The notes below the pieces were generated by a model. That model saw nothing but the letters and a program-made list of their open reading frames with translations, was not told the DNA's origin and did not search any database. This document shows, piece by piece, positions 50,126 through 61,500 of a stretch of DNA of 64,000 nucleotides (its first letter is position 1; every line of letters starts with the position of its first letter). The DNA is from Isotricha intestinalis. Lineage: Eukaryota; Ciliophora; Litostomatea; Vestibuliferida; Isotrichidae. Location: the NCBI GenBank assembly GCA_023807065.1, contig JAJJLU010000361.1:1-64000 (forward strand), written 5' to 3'. The position numbers and the translations under genes were made by a program.

Positions 50126-50735
50126 TATTATATGTATATTTAAGAATTTTATTTATTTATTTATTTATTTTAATATTAAAATCTTGATTTAAAAAAATTA
50201 ATCATTAATAACAAGGATTTATTTAAATATTCTTATTAAGATTTTTCATTATTATATTTTTATTTCAATAACAATAGATATAGAGTTATTTACTTTTTTT
50301 TATAATAAATTTAATCAATATTAGTTTTCTATATTCAAAAAATAATTATAATCAGTATTAAAAGTAAAAGACTAACTTATATTTCTTATATCAATTTTAT
50401 ATTCTAAAAATCGCTAACCTAAATTTTAAATTAAATAAAAACTAATATTGAATTAAAAATAATATAACAAATAAAATAAAAGATGAAAATAATATATTAA
50501 GAATAAAATATTTAAGAGATTATGATAAATATTAATATAAAAAAAGAATTTATAACAAAAATTATTTTCTTTTAGTGAAAATAATGATTTATACAACGAA
50601 AAAAATCGAAAGAAAAATTTCAGAAAAAAAGAAAAATATGAAAAATATATATCATCATAATTTATCATAAATAAAAAATATAAAAAAAAAATAAGATTTA
50701 ATTAATAAAAAATAAAATAATATATATTAAATTTA
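50126..50735. promoter_or_regulatory. Divergent 610-bp intergenic region
   Basis: The region lies between the starts of the 48365-50125 gene (-) and the four-TM protein gene (+). A (TTTA)n microsatellite sits at about 50154-50173, just upstream of the minus-strand gene. A-rich frames on the plus strand at 50480-50670 give Lys/Asn/Glu strings in more than one frame at once, which is what A-rich noncoding DNA does, so I do not call a gene. Confidence 0.4.
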
Positions 50736-51218
50736 ATGGATCTTGGAAAGAGAAGAAACCCAGGTTGTTTAAATTTACAATTATCAATATTGATTTCATA
50801 CTTAGTAAGTATAATATCAAACTTCTTTTTAATAATGATAATGTATACTTTAAAAGCTGGTTTTTTATGGGTTGGAATTGGATTTTCAATAGCTTTAATT
50901 TTATTAACTTTATTTTCCTTAAAATATTATTTAACTTACACTAGCAATACTGTAATTAGATTTAGAAGTTCAACTAGATTTTATATTTTATGTTTTCTTG
51001 CTAATGTTATTTGTTATATTGTTCTCTTTCTTATTTTATTATTTGATGATTATGGAAGAATTGATGACTTTAAATTTTTCCTTGGATTCGGTATGCTTGC
51101 TTGGCTTGTTTTCCATTATCTTCATTTCTCATTAGTTAATAATTTTATTAAGAATTTAGAAGGAAAAAGTGGAGTTTCTTTAGTTGAAAGAGATTTTAAA
51201 GAATTAGGTAGTAATTAG
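50736..51218 (+). CDS. Small four-TM membrane protein
   Basis: This 160-residue protein has four hydrophobic helices at about 17-40 (LSILISYLVSIISNFFLIMI), 43-66, 83-104 (YILCFLANVICYIVLFLILL) and 113-134. There is a basic, probably cytoplasmic N-terminus (MDLGKRRNPG) and a short polar C-terminus. It has no recognised family signature. Loops are short and the one between helices 3 and 4 is acidic (FDDYGRIDDF). It resembles small tetraspan proteins of protists in general plan only. It ends in TAG. Codon use is typical for the region. A real gene is likely. Confidence 0.75.
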   Translation: MDLGKRRNPGCLNLQLSILISYLVSIISNFFLIMIMYTLKAGFLWVGIGFSIALILLTLFSLKYYLTYTSNTVIRFRSSTRFYILCFLANVICYIVLFLILLFDDYGRIDDFKFFLGFGMLAWLVFHYLHFSLVNNFIKNLEGKSGVSLVERDFKELGSN

Positions 51219-51520
51219 ATATTTAAAAAATATTAGTATTATTTGATATTTAAAAAATAATCTAAAAAAACAATAAAAATAATTGTTAATTTATTAAATA
51301 TGATATTAAATAAAAAATAATGAATAAATTATAAATAAAAATATACCCAGTTAATAAAGGACTAAAAATGCTAAGGAAATTTAAAATAATAATTATGCTT
51401 TACAAATGATGAATTAAAATTCTTGTTTTTTTTTAATTTTTTGTTAATTTTTGAGTTTTGTGTTTTTATATTTTTAATTTTTTATAAATAATTTAATTGT
51501 CTTTTTTAAAATTTGAATAT
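51219..51520. other. Convergent 302-bp spacer
   Basis: Spacer between two convergent 3' ends (four-TM gene and the spliced unknown gene). It is AT-rich, with nothing supportable in it beyond the expected 3' UTRs. Confidence 0.45.
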
Positions 51521-52860
51521 TCAATTATTATCATTTTTATTCAAAACAAAATCTTCAAAAGTAAATGTTTTAACACAATAATGTTTACTTTTTTTAGGTT
51601 CATTATTATTATTTTTTTTATTTTTTATTTCACTAATATCTGTATTATCACTTAATTCATTTCCTTCAATATTAATAAGAAAATTATTTTCTTCCTTTTT
51701 TTGTTTTATATAATTATTACAAAAACAATCAGAAATTTCTTTTTCTTTCTTTTTCTTTTTAGAATCAATTTCGAAAATTAGTTTTTTTTTTTCTTTTTCA
51801 CTTTCTTTTTTATCTTCAATTATATTGTGTTTATCATCAAATTCATTTTTTTGAGTAATATTTAATAAAACATCTGAAAATTCTTTTTCAGATATTTGAT
51901 TATTTATTAATCCCATAATAGTATTCATTAATTGTTCAGTTTCTTTAATTTTATTTGTATTTAAAATTTCTAAAGTTTGTTCATAAAGTTTATTTTTTAA
52001 ATAATCTGGATTTTTATTTGTATTATTTAAATTATGTTTGTTTAAAAACTTTTGAATTGACTTTTTTAAATATAAAGAACTAAAAAAAATAAAATAAAAT
52101 ATTACTTATAACTTTTTAAAGTATTTCTATAATCAAGTATTTTGACTTTTATTAAACCAATAAAATGAATTCTAAGAAATTCTTCTGATGAAACTTTATT
52201 TAATTCAAATTTTTCTGATTGACGAACGTTTATATATTTTGATAATTCTCTTGAAATATTCATATTTAAAATATCTATTTTATAAAATTTTTCTTCAAAA
52301 GAAATCCATTCTCTTACATCTTCAATTGATTCCTTTAATTGTAAAGAGATACTTTTGTAAAAATTTTCTAGTTTTTCTTTATGTAACTTTTTTCTTGAAG
52401 AAATTAATTTTGTTATAATATCATTTTTAATTGTTTCATCTTTACATGAAGAAAATTGAAATATTAAATTTTCAATTGAATCATTTGATTCATTTGAATC
52501 ATTTAAATTTAATTCACTTGAATTTGATAATTTTCTAATTTTTTTATTTGAATTTTTATTTTTTTCTTTTTCGTTATTTGAAATCCTTTTTCTTTTTAAT
52601 AATTCAAAAAATTCAAATAAATTCATATTTTGCTTTTTATTTTCTTCTTCTTCTTCATTTAAATTATTTACTTCAGTCTTATTATTATCTTTATTCAAAA
52701 AGTTTGGATTTGAAAAATTTATTAATTTCGGAAAATTATCTTTCAAATTGAAATAAAAAAATATCATATCTGTTTTTTTTACTTCTGTTTTTGAAAATTC
52801 ATTATCTTTTTTAATATTCAATAAATTATTTGGATCATTCATTTTTATAATTTTATACAT
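51521..52860 (-). CDS. Spliced gene for a 437-residue protein of unknown function
   Basis: Exon 1 is 52860-52106 and exon 2 is 52079-51521, joined across a 26-nt intron (1314 nt including stop). Read through, exon 1 would end at TAA in the intron. Spliced, the frame continues as NTLKSYNSLYLKKSIQKFLN. It then runs into the stretch that would otherwise look like a separate 135-codon ORF. The N-terminal 130 residues are low-complexity. The middle (about 135-300) is helical and well composed (LENFYKSISLQLKESIEDVR ... INVRQSEKFELNKVSSEEFL). The C-terminal 120 residues are acidic/basic and disordered. I do not recognise the helical domain. The gene is divergent from an STE-like kinase with 135 bp between starts. 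Confidence 0.8.
52080..52105 (-). other. 26-nt GT-AG intron
   Basis: On the minus strand it begins GTAATATTTT at 52105 and ends TTTTTTTTAG at 52080. It is T-rich before the acceptor. It falls after the second base of a codon (phase 2), and its removal restores one long frame. At 26 nt it is near the lower limit known for spliceosomal introns. Confidence 0.8.
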
Positions 52861-52995
52861 TATTATTTATTTTATAATAAGATATGATAATTTTTATAAT
52901 ATTTATTTCAATTATAATATATTTAAGTTAATAGAAAATCATTATTATTATATTATTACAAATTTAGAATAATTTTTTTCAATGTTATTAAATAA

Positions 52996-54129
52996 ATGTC
53001 ATCGACTCAAAAATTTTTTGCTGACTTATCATCTTCAAATATTTTTAATCATGAAAAACCTTTAGGCTTTTCTCAATCAATACATTTAGAAAACATACAA
53101 ATAAATGATCTTCTTTTAGAGAATAATACAAGTACAGATAATATAATTTCAGAAGTATCAGATAATTTTTTAATTGAAGAAGAAGAAGAAAAATCAAAAG
53201 AAATGAATGAAAAAAATTATTTATTTTCTTCAATAATATTAGATGATAAAATTGGAACATATATTATGGATAATAAAATAAAAATAATTAAAGAAATAGG
53301 AAAAGGTGGACAAGGTACAGTTTATTTAGGATTAATAGAAGAAATGGAAACAGAAGTTTGTGTAAAATTTTATAATTTAAATAATAAAAATATTATTAAA
53401 ACAGTTGAAAGACAATTAGACTTTTTAAAAGAATTAGAGCATGATAATATTGTTTGTTATCATGATTATGAAAGAAATGAAACTGAAACTGGAATAGAAA
53501 TTCATATTATTATGGAATATTATGAAATGGATTTACCTCATTTTTTAGAAAGATATAAAAATGAAAAAAAATTAAAATATTTACCTTTAAATTTAGTGGC
53601 AAATATTTCAAGACAAATATTATCAGGAATTAATTATTTACATAAAAATAAAATAATTCACAGAGATTTAAAACCTGAAAATATATTATTAAATTATGAT
53701 GAAAAAATAATGAAAATAAGTGATTTTGGAACAAGCCTTCAAATAAAAAAGAATGAGAATACTATAATGAAAAGATCAATTTTAGGAACAATTAATTATA
53801 TGTCACCAGAAACAATTTTCGGGAAAAAATGTGGTTATGATTGTGATATTTGGTCTTTTGGTTGTATAGTATATTATTTAGTTTCTGGTTATGATCCTTA
53901 TGTTAATTTTGAAGAAGATAAACCTAAATTAAAAGATTATCAAATTTGTTTTATTTCAAATCCACTTGAAACTGCTGATGATAATATTTTAGATATATTT
54001 TATCATAGAGATAATAGAGTTTTATTGGATTTTATTCATAAATGTTGGAGAGGAAATATTTCTTATAGACCTAATGCTGAAGAGTTATTAAATCATCCTT
54101 TTTTAAATGGATATTATGATAATAAATAA
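52996..54129 (+). CDS. Ser/Thr protein kinase, STE/MAP3K-like
   Basis: The 377-residue protein is a kinase domain (about 85-375) with a 75-residue acidic N-terminus. Motifs are GKGGQGTVYLG (glycine loop), CVKFY (lysine), HDNIVCYHDYER, IHRDLKPENILL (catalytic Asp near 221), ISDFGTS (metal site near 242), GTINYMSPETIFG and CDIWSFGCIVYYLVSG. The DFGTS and INYMSPE forms and the FIHKCWRGNISYRPNAEELL end suit the STE11/MAP3K and related stress-kinase group more than CAMK. All catalytic residues are present, so it should be active. Its substrate is unknown. Because the domain ends at the C-terminus, any regulation must come from the short N-terminal tail or partners. Confidence 0.92.
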   Translation: MSSTQKFFADLSSSNIFNHEKPLGFSQSIHLENIQINDLLLENNTSTDNIISEVSDNFLIEEEEEKSKEMNEKNYLFSSIILDDKIGTYIMDNKIKIIKEIGKGGQGTVYLGLIEEMETEVCVKFYNLNNKNIIKTVERQLDFLKELEHDNIVCYHDYERNETETGIEIHIIMEYYEMDLPHFLERYKNEKKLKYLPLNLVANISRQILSGINYLHKNKIIHRDLKPENILLNYDEKIMKISDFGTSLQIKKNENTIMKRSILGTINYMSPETIFGKKCGYDCDIWSFGCIVYYLVSGYDPYVNFEEDKPKLKDYQICFISNPLETADDNILDIFYHRDNRVLLDFIHKCWRGNISYRPNAEELLNHPFLNGYYDNK

Positions 54130-54236
54130 ATTTTATTTTATTGAAACAAATTTTTTAATATAATATATTCAAATATTCTCGATGATTAATATAATATATT
54201 TTGTAATATTAATTGAAAAAAAATAAAAAAATAAAT

Positions 54237-56078
54237 ATGAAAGGAATAATTACTCCAAAAAATGTAATTAACGTTTCTTCAAATCATAAAATTTTACCTG
54301 CAAATACTGTAGAAAAAAATTTAATGTTAATAAGACCAATAATTGAATCAAATGATAATAATAAAAAATTCAAAGAAGATATAATCGAACCAATTAATAT
54401 AGATTTTAAAACAAATAAAAAAAAGAATTACTTTGAAACATTAAAGGACAAAATTTTTAGTCCTGGAGATTTAGAACCTTTAAAAAATGAATCAAAAAAT
54501 GAAAAATTATTTTCAGAATTAACGAAAAAATTATCTAATATAAATAATATAAATTCAAATCCATTAAAATCAAATATAGAAACAAGAAAAACAAACTTAA
54601 ATGGAAATTCAAAATATCTTCCAGAGAAAAAGTATTTTTTATCAAAGAAAAAAACATTAATATTAGATTTAGATGAAACATTAGTTCATTCAGCATTTAA
54701 ATCTTTTTATTTAAAAGAAGACATAAAATTTAATATGATATATGACGGAAAAGAACATACAATATATGTATTAAAAAGACCTTTTGTTGATGAATTTTTA
54801 GAAAAAATGTCTCATTTATTTGAATTAGTTATTTTCACTGCTTCAATTCCAGATTATGCAAATCCACTTTTAAATAAATTAGATCCTAGAAAAAAAATAT
54901 CACATAGATTATTTAGAGAACATTGTACTTCAACAGGTAATTTATTTATTAAAGATTTAAGGAAAGTTGGAAGAGATTTAAAAGATACTATTATTATTGA
55001 TAATAATCCAATTTCTTATTTATATAATAAAGAAAATGGAATTCCTATATTAACATGGCATTCTAGTCAAAGTGATAATGAATTAATGAAATTAATTCCT
55101 TTACTTGAAATTCTTAGTAAATGTGATGATGTAAGAAATATTATTAAAAAAGTTGTTAGCGGAAATTATGTTAATATGACTGAAGTTAAAAAATTAGTTA
55201 ATGGAGATAAAAAAAATAATAATATTAATGAAGAAGAAAATAAAAATTTTTTTGGGTTAGATAATACTATTTTAAAAACTTCTAGACAAGAAAAATATAA
55301 TTTAAATAAAAATAATAATATGAATAATTTATCTTTATTAAATAAATTTTCTAATTATTATTTTGATACAAATGAAAAAAGTAAAGGAGATAAAATAAGA
55401 GAAAGTTTAAACAATGAATTTGAAAATAAGAAAAGTAATAATTTATTTGAAGATAAAGTATATCAAGAAAAATATAATACTTTTTATGATTTAAAAGTTC
55501 CTTTATCTCCAAAAAATTTTGAATATTCAAGAAAAACAGTTTTTGATAAAGATAAAACAGAATTAAAAGAAGAATTAATTTTACCTTCAAATGATTATAT
55601 TTCATCATCATCAAAAAATTTAAGTGTTAAAAAAAAAAACTCTAAAGATATATATAATAAATTAAAAGAAATGAAAGAAAAAGTTTATCAAGATGAAAAT
55701 GAAAAAAATTCATTTAAATTTGAACATCATCATATGGAAAGTACAATAACAAATAGAGAAAATAATTTTGATTTAAATCCATTAACTTTGCCTTCAAAGT
55801 CTGTTGATAAAAATTATTTATTTTCAAATAATAAAAATAATAATTATAATTCAAAATTAAATTATTTTAATTCTAAAATTTCTAACTTTGTTTTAAAAGA
55901 TAGAAATGAAAATAAAATGGAAAGAAATAGAACTGTTGATAGTTTAAATTTTTTTTCTAATAATAATAATAGTAATTTTAGTAATTTAAATAAAAATTAT
56001 TCAAATATGTTTCAGGACAAAGATAAATTGAAAAATATAAGTGGAACAAATTATACTCTTAAATCAAAATTTTTCTAA
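54237..56078 (+). CDS. FCP/SCP-type (CTD small phosphatase-like) protein phosphatase
   Basis: The start taken is the ATG at 54237; the open frame begins 24 nt earlier but not with ATG. The 613-residue product carries an NIF/FCP-SCP phosphatase domain at about 140-310. The signature is ILDLDETLVHSA (DxDxT, catalytic Asp near 145). It is followed by the conserved RPFVDEFLEKM, FELVIFTASIPDYANPLL, HRLFREHCTSTGNLFIKDL, DTIIIDNNPISY and a WHSSQSDNELMKLIPLL end. This is the arrangement of the CTDSP/CTDSPL2/Dullard group, which dephosphorylates RNA polymerase II CTD, SMADs or lipin. The N-terminal 135 residues and the C-terminal 300 are low-complexity and disordered. It has no TM helix, so it is more SCP-like than Dullard-like. 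It is 107 bp from the kinase gene and in the same direction. Confidence 0.9.
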   Translation: MKGIITPKNVINVSSNHKILPANTVEKNLMLIRPIIESNDNNKKFKEDIIEPINIDFKTNKKKNYFETLKDKIFSPGDLEPLKNESKNEKLFSELTKKLSNINNINSNPLKSNIETRKTNLNGNSKYLPEKKYFLSKKKTLILDLDETLVHSAFKSFYLKEDIKFNMIYDGKEHTIYVLKRPFVDEFLEKMSHLFELVIFTASIPDYANPLLNKLDPRKKISHRLFREHCTSTGNLFIKDLRKVGRDLKDTIIIDNNPISYLYNKENGIPILTWHSSQSDNELMKLIPLLEILSKCDDVRNIIKKVVSGNYVNMTEVKKLVNGDKKNNNINEEENKNFFGLDNTILKTSRQEKYNLNKNNNMNNLSLLNKFSNYYFDTNEKSKGDKIRESLNNEFENKKSNNLFEDKVYQEKYNTFYDLKVPLSPKNFEYSRKTVFDKDKTELKEELILPSNDYISSSSKNLSVKKKNSKDIYNKLKEMKEKVYQDENEKNSFKFEHHHMESTITNRENNFDLNPLTLPSKSVDKNYLFSNNKNNNYNSKLNYFNSKISNFVLKDRNENKMERNRTVDSLNFFSNNNNSNFSNLNKNYSNMFQDKDKLKNISGTNYTLKSKFF

Positions 56079-56243
56079 TTTAATGAATAAATATTTTAAA
56101 TTCATAAATAAATTAATTATTTTAATAATTATTTTACTTTGAATAAAACATAATTATTAATTTTTTCAATTAATTATTTTTTTTTCTTTTCTTTTTTTTA
56201 TTATTTTTTATTTTTTACTTTTATTCAAAAATTCATTTATTTA

Positions 56244-57452
56244 ATGAATTCAAAGGGAAAACAAAGACATAAAATTTCAAAAAGAGAAACTGGAATTTTA
56301 AGAAGATTATTTCAATTAAATAGTTTAAATTATCAAAAAACATCGAATTTAGAAAAAAATAAAAGCGAAGAAAAAAATATTATATCAAATAATTTTCCAG
56401 AAAATAATATTTCTTTGATAAAAAAGCCAGAAAAAATCGAAGAAAAATTATTAGATTTCAAAAGTTTTCAAAATAAAAAATTAACTCCAATTTTAAAATT
56501 AGGTTGTAGATATATTCATAAAGAAAACCAACTTTCATTATTAGATAAGAAAAAAAGCATTACAAAAATTCAAAGTGTATTCCGAAGTTATTTATTTAAA
56601 AAGAATTTTAATATAAAAATAGAAGAAGAAATAGAAAAAAAAGGAATAGAAGAAATAATATTAATTCAAAGTTTAATAAGAAGATATTTAGTAGGAATTA
56701 AAGTAAGAAAATTAATTATAAGAGATGGAATAGTTGATGAAAGAGAAATATGCGCAGATAAAATAATAAATATATTTAAATCAATATATATAAAAAATGA
56801 AATAGGGAAACATTCCTTAATGGAAAATATATTAAAAATAAGAGAAAAATCAGCAGAAAAAATACAAGAAGCTTATAAAGGATATAAATATTATTCTTCA
56901 TTTCAAAAATTAAGAAAAGAAATGAAAGAAAATTACTTTATAACATATCCATTTTATGCAAAATCAATCGAATTAAAAATATATTTTCCAGGTTCTTCAA
57001 CAGCAATAAATTTAGGAATATTTAATAGTCCAACAAAAGTTTTCCCTTTTAAATATAATGAATTTCTTGAAATGTATATTTTATCAATTCCACCTGAAAC
57101 TTTTCCAAGTGGAGAATATAGATGTCAATTTATTATAGATGGATTTAATTCTTGTGATGGAAGATATCCTAATGTTGAATTTTCTGATGGTAATTTATAT
57201 AATGTTGTTAGATTTGATGTTGAAAGAAAAAATATTCCTGATAATTATAATGATTTTGGTAATGCTAAAGAACCTCCTGATGCTCAAAGTATTGATAGTC
57301 AAATCAGTGAAGAATTTAATAATAAATTTAAAAAATTTAATGATAATGGAAATCAATTTGATTTACAAGGAGAATTATATGGAAAAAATTCAGAGGAGAG
57401 AATGGAAGAAATGAAAAATCTCAGTTTTAGTCAATTTAATATTGATTATTAG
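56244..57452 (+). CDS. IQ-motif protein with CBM48/AMPK-type glycogen-binding-like domain
   Basis: The 402-residue protein combines three IQ-like motifs with a C-terminal beta domain. The motifs are ITKIQSVFRSYLFKK (about 110), ILIQSLIRRYLVGIKVRK (about 140) and AEKIQEAYKGYKYYSSFQK (about 210). IQ motifs bind calmodulin or calmodulin-like proteins. The beta domain (about 240-335) follows the CBM48/AMPK1_CBM pattern: IELKIYFPGSSTAINLGIFN, then YILSIPPETFPSGEYRCQFI, then IDGFNSCDGRYPNVEFSDGN and NVVRFDV. Its Trp residues, which bind sugar in AMPK beta, are not obvious, so glucan binding is uncertain. The IQ plus CBM48-like pairing suggests Ca2+ control of a protein that touches glucan or uses the fold for protein contacts; this is inference. 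It ends in TAG. Confidence 0.82.
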   Translation: MNSKGKQRHKISKRETGILRRLFQLNSLNYQKTSNLEKNKSEEKNIISNNFPENNISLIKKPEKIEEKLLDFKSFQNKKLTPILKLGCRYIHKENQLSLLDKKKSITKIQSVFRSYLFKKNFNIKIEEEIEKKGIEEIILIQSLIRRYLVGIKVRKLIIRDGIVDEREICADKIINIFKSIYIKNEIGKHSLMENILKIREKSAEKIQEAYKGYKYYSSFQKLRKEMKENYFITYPFYAKSIELKIYFPGSSTAINLGIFNSPTKVFPFKYNEFLEMYILSIPPETFPSGEYRCQFIIDGFNSCDGRYPNVEFSDGNLYNVVRFDVERKNIPDNYNDFGNAKEPPDAQSIDSQISEEFNNKFKKFNDNGNQFDLQGELYGKNSEERMEEMKNLSFSQFNIDY

Positions 57453-57591
57453 GTTTTTATCTCTTTTAGTCAATTAAACAAGGAATGAATTGTTATATAA
57501 CAATAATAGTAAAATATAATTTTTAAATTTTTTTGAATTTTTTTCAATGTATTTTTTTTATTAATGTAAAATTAATTAATTTGTAATATTT

Positions 57592-58332
57592 ATGGGAAAT
57601 AAAATTTGTTCTTGTAAAATTTGTGAAGATGATAAAATAGAGACAAATCTTTTATCAAATGGTAATACTTTAAAAAAAGAAAAAAAATTAGATATGAATA
57701 ATATTAATTATGGTAATTTACAAAAAGAATTAATATCAACAAAGAAAAATGAAAAAGAATCGTATTCAACTTCAAGAAATAGAAATTCATCAAATTCAAC
57801 TGATGTTCCAGATAAAAATTATTTATTTAATAACCATAATAATACATTTCAATCAAGAAATTTAAAAAAAGAAAAATATAATGAAAATACAAATAATAAT
57901 AGTAATAATAATTCAAATAAAATTCCTTTAAAAGAAACAATAAAAGATATAAATCTTCATTATGAAAATGAAATGAAAGAAGAAATTAAAAAAGAAGAAG
58001 AATCACCAAAAAACAAAAGTATTATTTCATCATTAACTTCAAGTAAAAATCAATATGGAATTAATTCTTTAAAAAATTCAAATCAATTAAATTCACATAT
58101 GAATAGTGATTTTTCTATATATAAAGTCAATGGAGTTCAAAGTAATGAAAATTTTGACAATAATAATAAAAAACAAATGCCTTTAACTTGTCAAGATTTA
58201 TTAAATGTTCTTAATGGAAATAATAAAGAAGATGAAAAAGAAGAAAAATCAGAAGAAGAAGAAAACAGTAATTATTCTTCTAAAGAAAATAAACATAAAT
58301 TTTCTCTTGGAAATGATGATGAGGATTTTTAA
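57592..58332 (+). CDS. N-myristoylated low-complexity protein, unknown
   Basis: The 246-residue protein starts MGNKICSCKICEDD: Gly2 fits N-myristoylation, and Cys6, Cys8 and Cys11 are placed for palmitoylation, so peripheral membrane attachment is likely. The rest is Asn/Ser/Lys/Glu-rich and disordered, with a short ordered patch near residue 195-210 (PLTCQDLLNVLNG) and a very acidic tail (KEDEKEEKSEEEE ... DDEDF). I recognise no enzymatic domain. The gene sits 140 bp downstream of the IQ/CBM48 gene, same strand, and converges with the large PPC-like gene. Confidence 0.7.
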   Translation: MGNKICSCKICEDDKIETNLLSNGNTLKKEKKLDMNNINYGNLQKELISTKKNEKESYSTSRNRNSSNSTDVPDKNYLFNNHNNTFQSRNLKKEKYNENTNNNSNNNSNKIPLKETIKDINLHYENEMKEEIKKEEESPKNKSIISSLTSSKNQYGINSLKNSNQLNSHMNSDFSIYKVNGVQSNENFDNNNKKQMPLTCQDLLNVLNGNNKEDEKEEKSEEEENSNYSSKENKHKFSLGNDDEDF

Positions 58333-58501
58333 ATTTTTATTTTTTCATAAAAAGAGTAATAAATAATTTATAATTTGTTAATAATTTTTTTCAAAGGAAA
58401 AATTAATTTTGTAAAAAAATAAATCATAAAAAAACTTTTTTTATCATTGAAAAATAATATTAAAATCAAATTTAAATAGTTCTAATTATTAATATATTTA
58501 A

Positions 58502-61500
58502 TTACTGATCTAATTTTTCTTCATTTTCTTCGTCTAAAGTTGTATATTTCATTTTAGATTTATTAATTTTTCCTAATTCAATCATTGGGTTATCTTTATT
58601 TTTATTTTCATTTTTGTTTTGATTAGGATTTTTAATGTCAAAATCACTTCTAATTTCAGTTAAACGATATTCTAATTCTTCTTTAGTATTTTTATATTTT
58701 ATATAATAAACACAAGAAAGAATTAATAAAATTAAAATTATAAAAATAATAAATCCAATTAAAACTTTATTACTTTCTTGTTCCTTAAGTACTATTAATA
58801 TAGGTTTAAAAACAAATTTTTCTCCAGTTTTTAAATTTTGAAATTCAATATTTATATAATAAGTTTTCTTAGGATTTAAACCTTCAATAATAAATATATT
58901 TTTTTCATTATTATATATATATTTAATATTAGAATAATTATTTACCATTTTACTTAAATAACATAAAGATTCCATATTTTCATAATCTTTCATATTATCA
59001 GAAATAAATATATTAAAGTTTTTAATATTAATTTCATCATTAAAAACATTTGAATTTTTATCTTTTAAATTAGGTAATATTAATTCAATTTTTCCAATTG
59101 AAATTTCTTTAAAAGTAAAAATAGGATTAAAAGTAGTAGTTCTATAATTATCATAATCAGTGGAATAATAATATAATAAATATTCACCTCCTTCTTCTGA
59201 ACATTCACTAGAATTTTTCATATCACAATTTGAACCAGATACCCATATACTTAAATAATATGTATCTAAAGTTGCATTAAATAAAGTTAAAACTTTTCTT
59301 CCTTTACTTACATAAGAGTTAGATTTTATTTCAGTAAATGGATTTTTATAATAAGTTATTTTATTATTTATTTGAGTTTCAAATTGTCCTCTACAAGCGG
59401 AAACTTCCAAAACAATAATATTATCTTTTTTATTTGCTTTATTTATATCAAAAATTGTTGTGTCTTTTATAGTAGTTTTTTCAGATGAAAAATAAATTTG
59501 TTTTGGTTGAGTTTCTATTCTTTTATAATAATTTACACTTGGAGAAACTAATATATTTATTAATGTTCCTTCTTCTGTTAATTCTAATCTATTTTGTAAT
59601 TGTAAATAAAATAAAACTCTTACCTTTTTATTTTCTCTTTTGCTTTTTTCTAATTGGGGAATTTTAATTGTTATAGAACCTAATAATTTATTAGTCACTC
59701 CTTTAAAATCATAATTTCCTTCTTTTGGAATATCAATTTTATATTCATTTTCTTCTAAATTTTCAATACTTGAATCAAAAATATTATATTTAACATATAT
59801 AATTGAAATTTCATCTAATTTCTTATTCATAACAGATAAAACAACTTCTTGATATTCATCTAATAAATCGAAATAACCATAAAAATCATAATCATTAAGT
59901 TTAAAAGAATTTGCTTTCCCAATGTTAATTTTAGTCCAAGTTTGATCATAATTTAATTTAATATGGAATCCAAAATCTTCTAAAGATTCTATTCGAAAAT
60001 ATAAATTATAATAATTTTCTTTTTCATCATAAGGTACTGTTCCATAATGAGTTTCTTTCAGGTTTATTAAATATGTTGATAATTTTTTTTCTAGATTAAC
60101 TATATTTCCATTTTCTATTTTTGTTAAGTTTTGAAACACAGTAATTTTTCCTTTTCCCTTGTATGAATATATTTCAAAATTTAAATTTTTATTATGAATT
60201 AAATAATGACTCAAAACCGGCATTGAATTAATATCTTGATCAGTTGATTTAGGGAAATAAAATAGGTTTTCTCTTCTTAAATCTAAATAATGATAATTAA
60301 ATTCAAATAATTTTGCAGTATTAATTTCAAGTAAACTATCTTCATTACATACAATAGAAATATAAATCCAACTTTCAGCTTTAATTCTTTTATCTTTTTT
60401 ATCAATATCAATTTTCATAAATTGCCTTTTATTAAATTCCAAATTTGAAAAATCAAAATATTTATTAGTTGGTCTAATATCTTCTATATAAGTATAATCT
60501 TGATTATCATATAATTTTGCATACATATTACCATACCCATATAAGAAATTAGTAGTAAAAATATAAGATAATTCTTTAATATTTGGATCTAAATAATAAT
60601 AATTATTATATAAACTATATTCATTTTCACTATCAAATAAATCAAATTTAAAATCACAAGTTTCACTTTTTTTACATTTACAAGAACCAGGAATATTACT
60701 TCCAATTGGAATAACATTTGTATTTCCAGAAACAACTAAAGTATAAGAAGAATTAGTAATTCCAGTAATCATAATTGTATAATCTCCTTCAATATTATAT
60801 TTTCCTAAATGAACTATAATTGGATTATTTTTATCAATATTAATGAATTGATGAGTCGGTTCATGACTAAACCAATGGAATTTTTTATTTGTTGGTATTG
60901 TATAACCGTAATTAACATAAATATCTGTATCTCCATCAACATTAAATAATGAAATATATAAATTAGAATCTTCTTTTGTCATATATATTCTATAATAATG
61001 ATTTTCCCCTGAATAAATAAAATTTTTAATATGAACTTCTTTATTTATCCTAGTTACTACTTCTGATGAAAATTTAATTGTATAAAATATTGAATTTCCA
61101 GTATAACCTAAAGTAATTCCATATAATGTAATTAATAATTTGCAATTTTTACATTTATCATAATCTGTTTTTGGTATATTTATTAATATATCTCCAAAAC
61201 TTGATTCTTCTCCTTTATAATCATATTTTAATTGATTTGGGAAAAAAACAACATTAATATTATCAATTTCAATTAAATAAGCATATATTTCAACATCTCC
61301 ATTTTCACATTTTATTTTTAAAATATAATTTTCTTTATTATCACTATAATCTAATTCTCTTATCATGAAATATTGTTCTTCTTTTACATCAATTGACCCT
61401 TTAAATTGTTGATCAGGAACTAATGTAGTAATTGAATTTTGCTTTTTTTTCCCATTTATCATATATGAAGCTCCATATTTCATTTCATTTCCTGAATATG

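Noticed and set aside
50453..50700. Minus-strand frame and A-rich plus-strand frames upstream of the four-TM gene
   Set aside because: Several frames of the same DNA look equally coding, which A-rich sequence produces by itself. No GT donor was found to pair with the TTTTAG near 50575.
57139..57414. 91-codon frame overlapping the IQ/CBM48 gene
   Set aside because: It is a shifted-frame shadow of a well-supported domain on the same strand.
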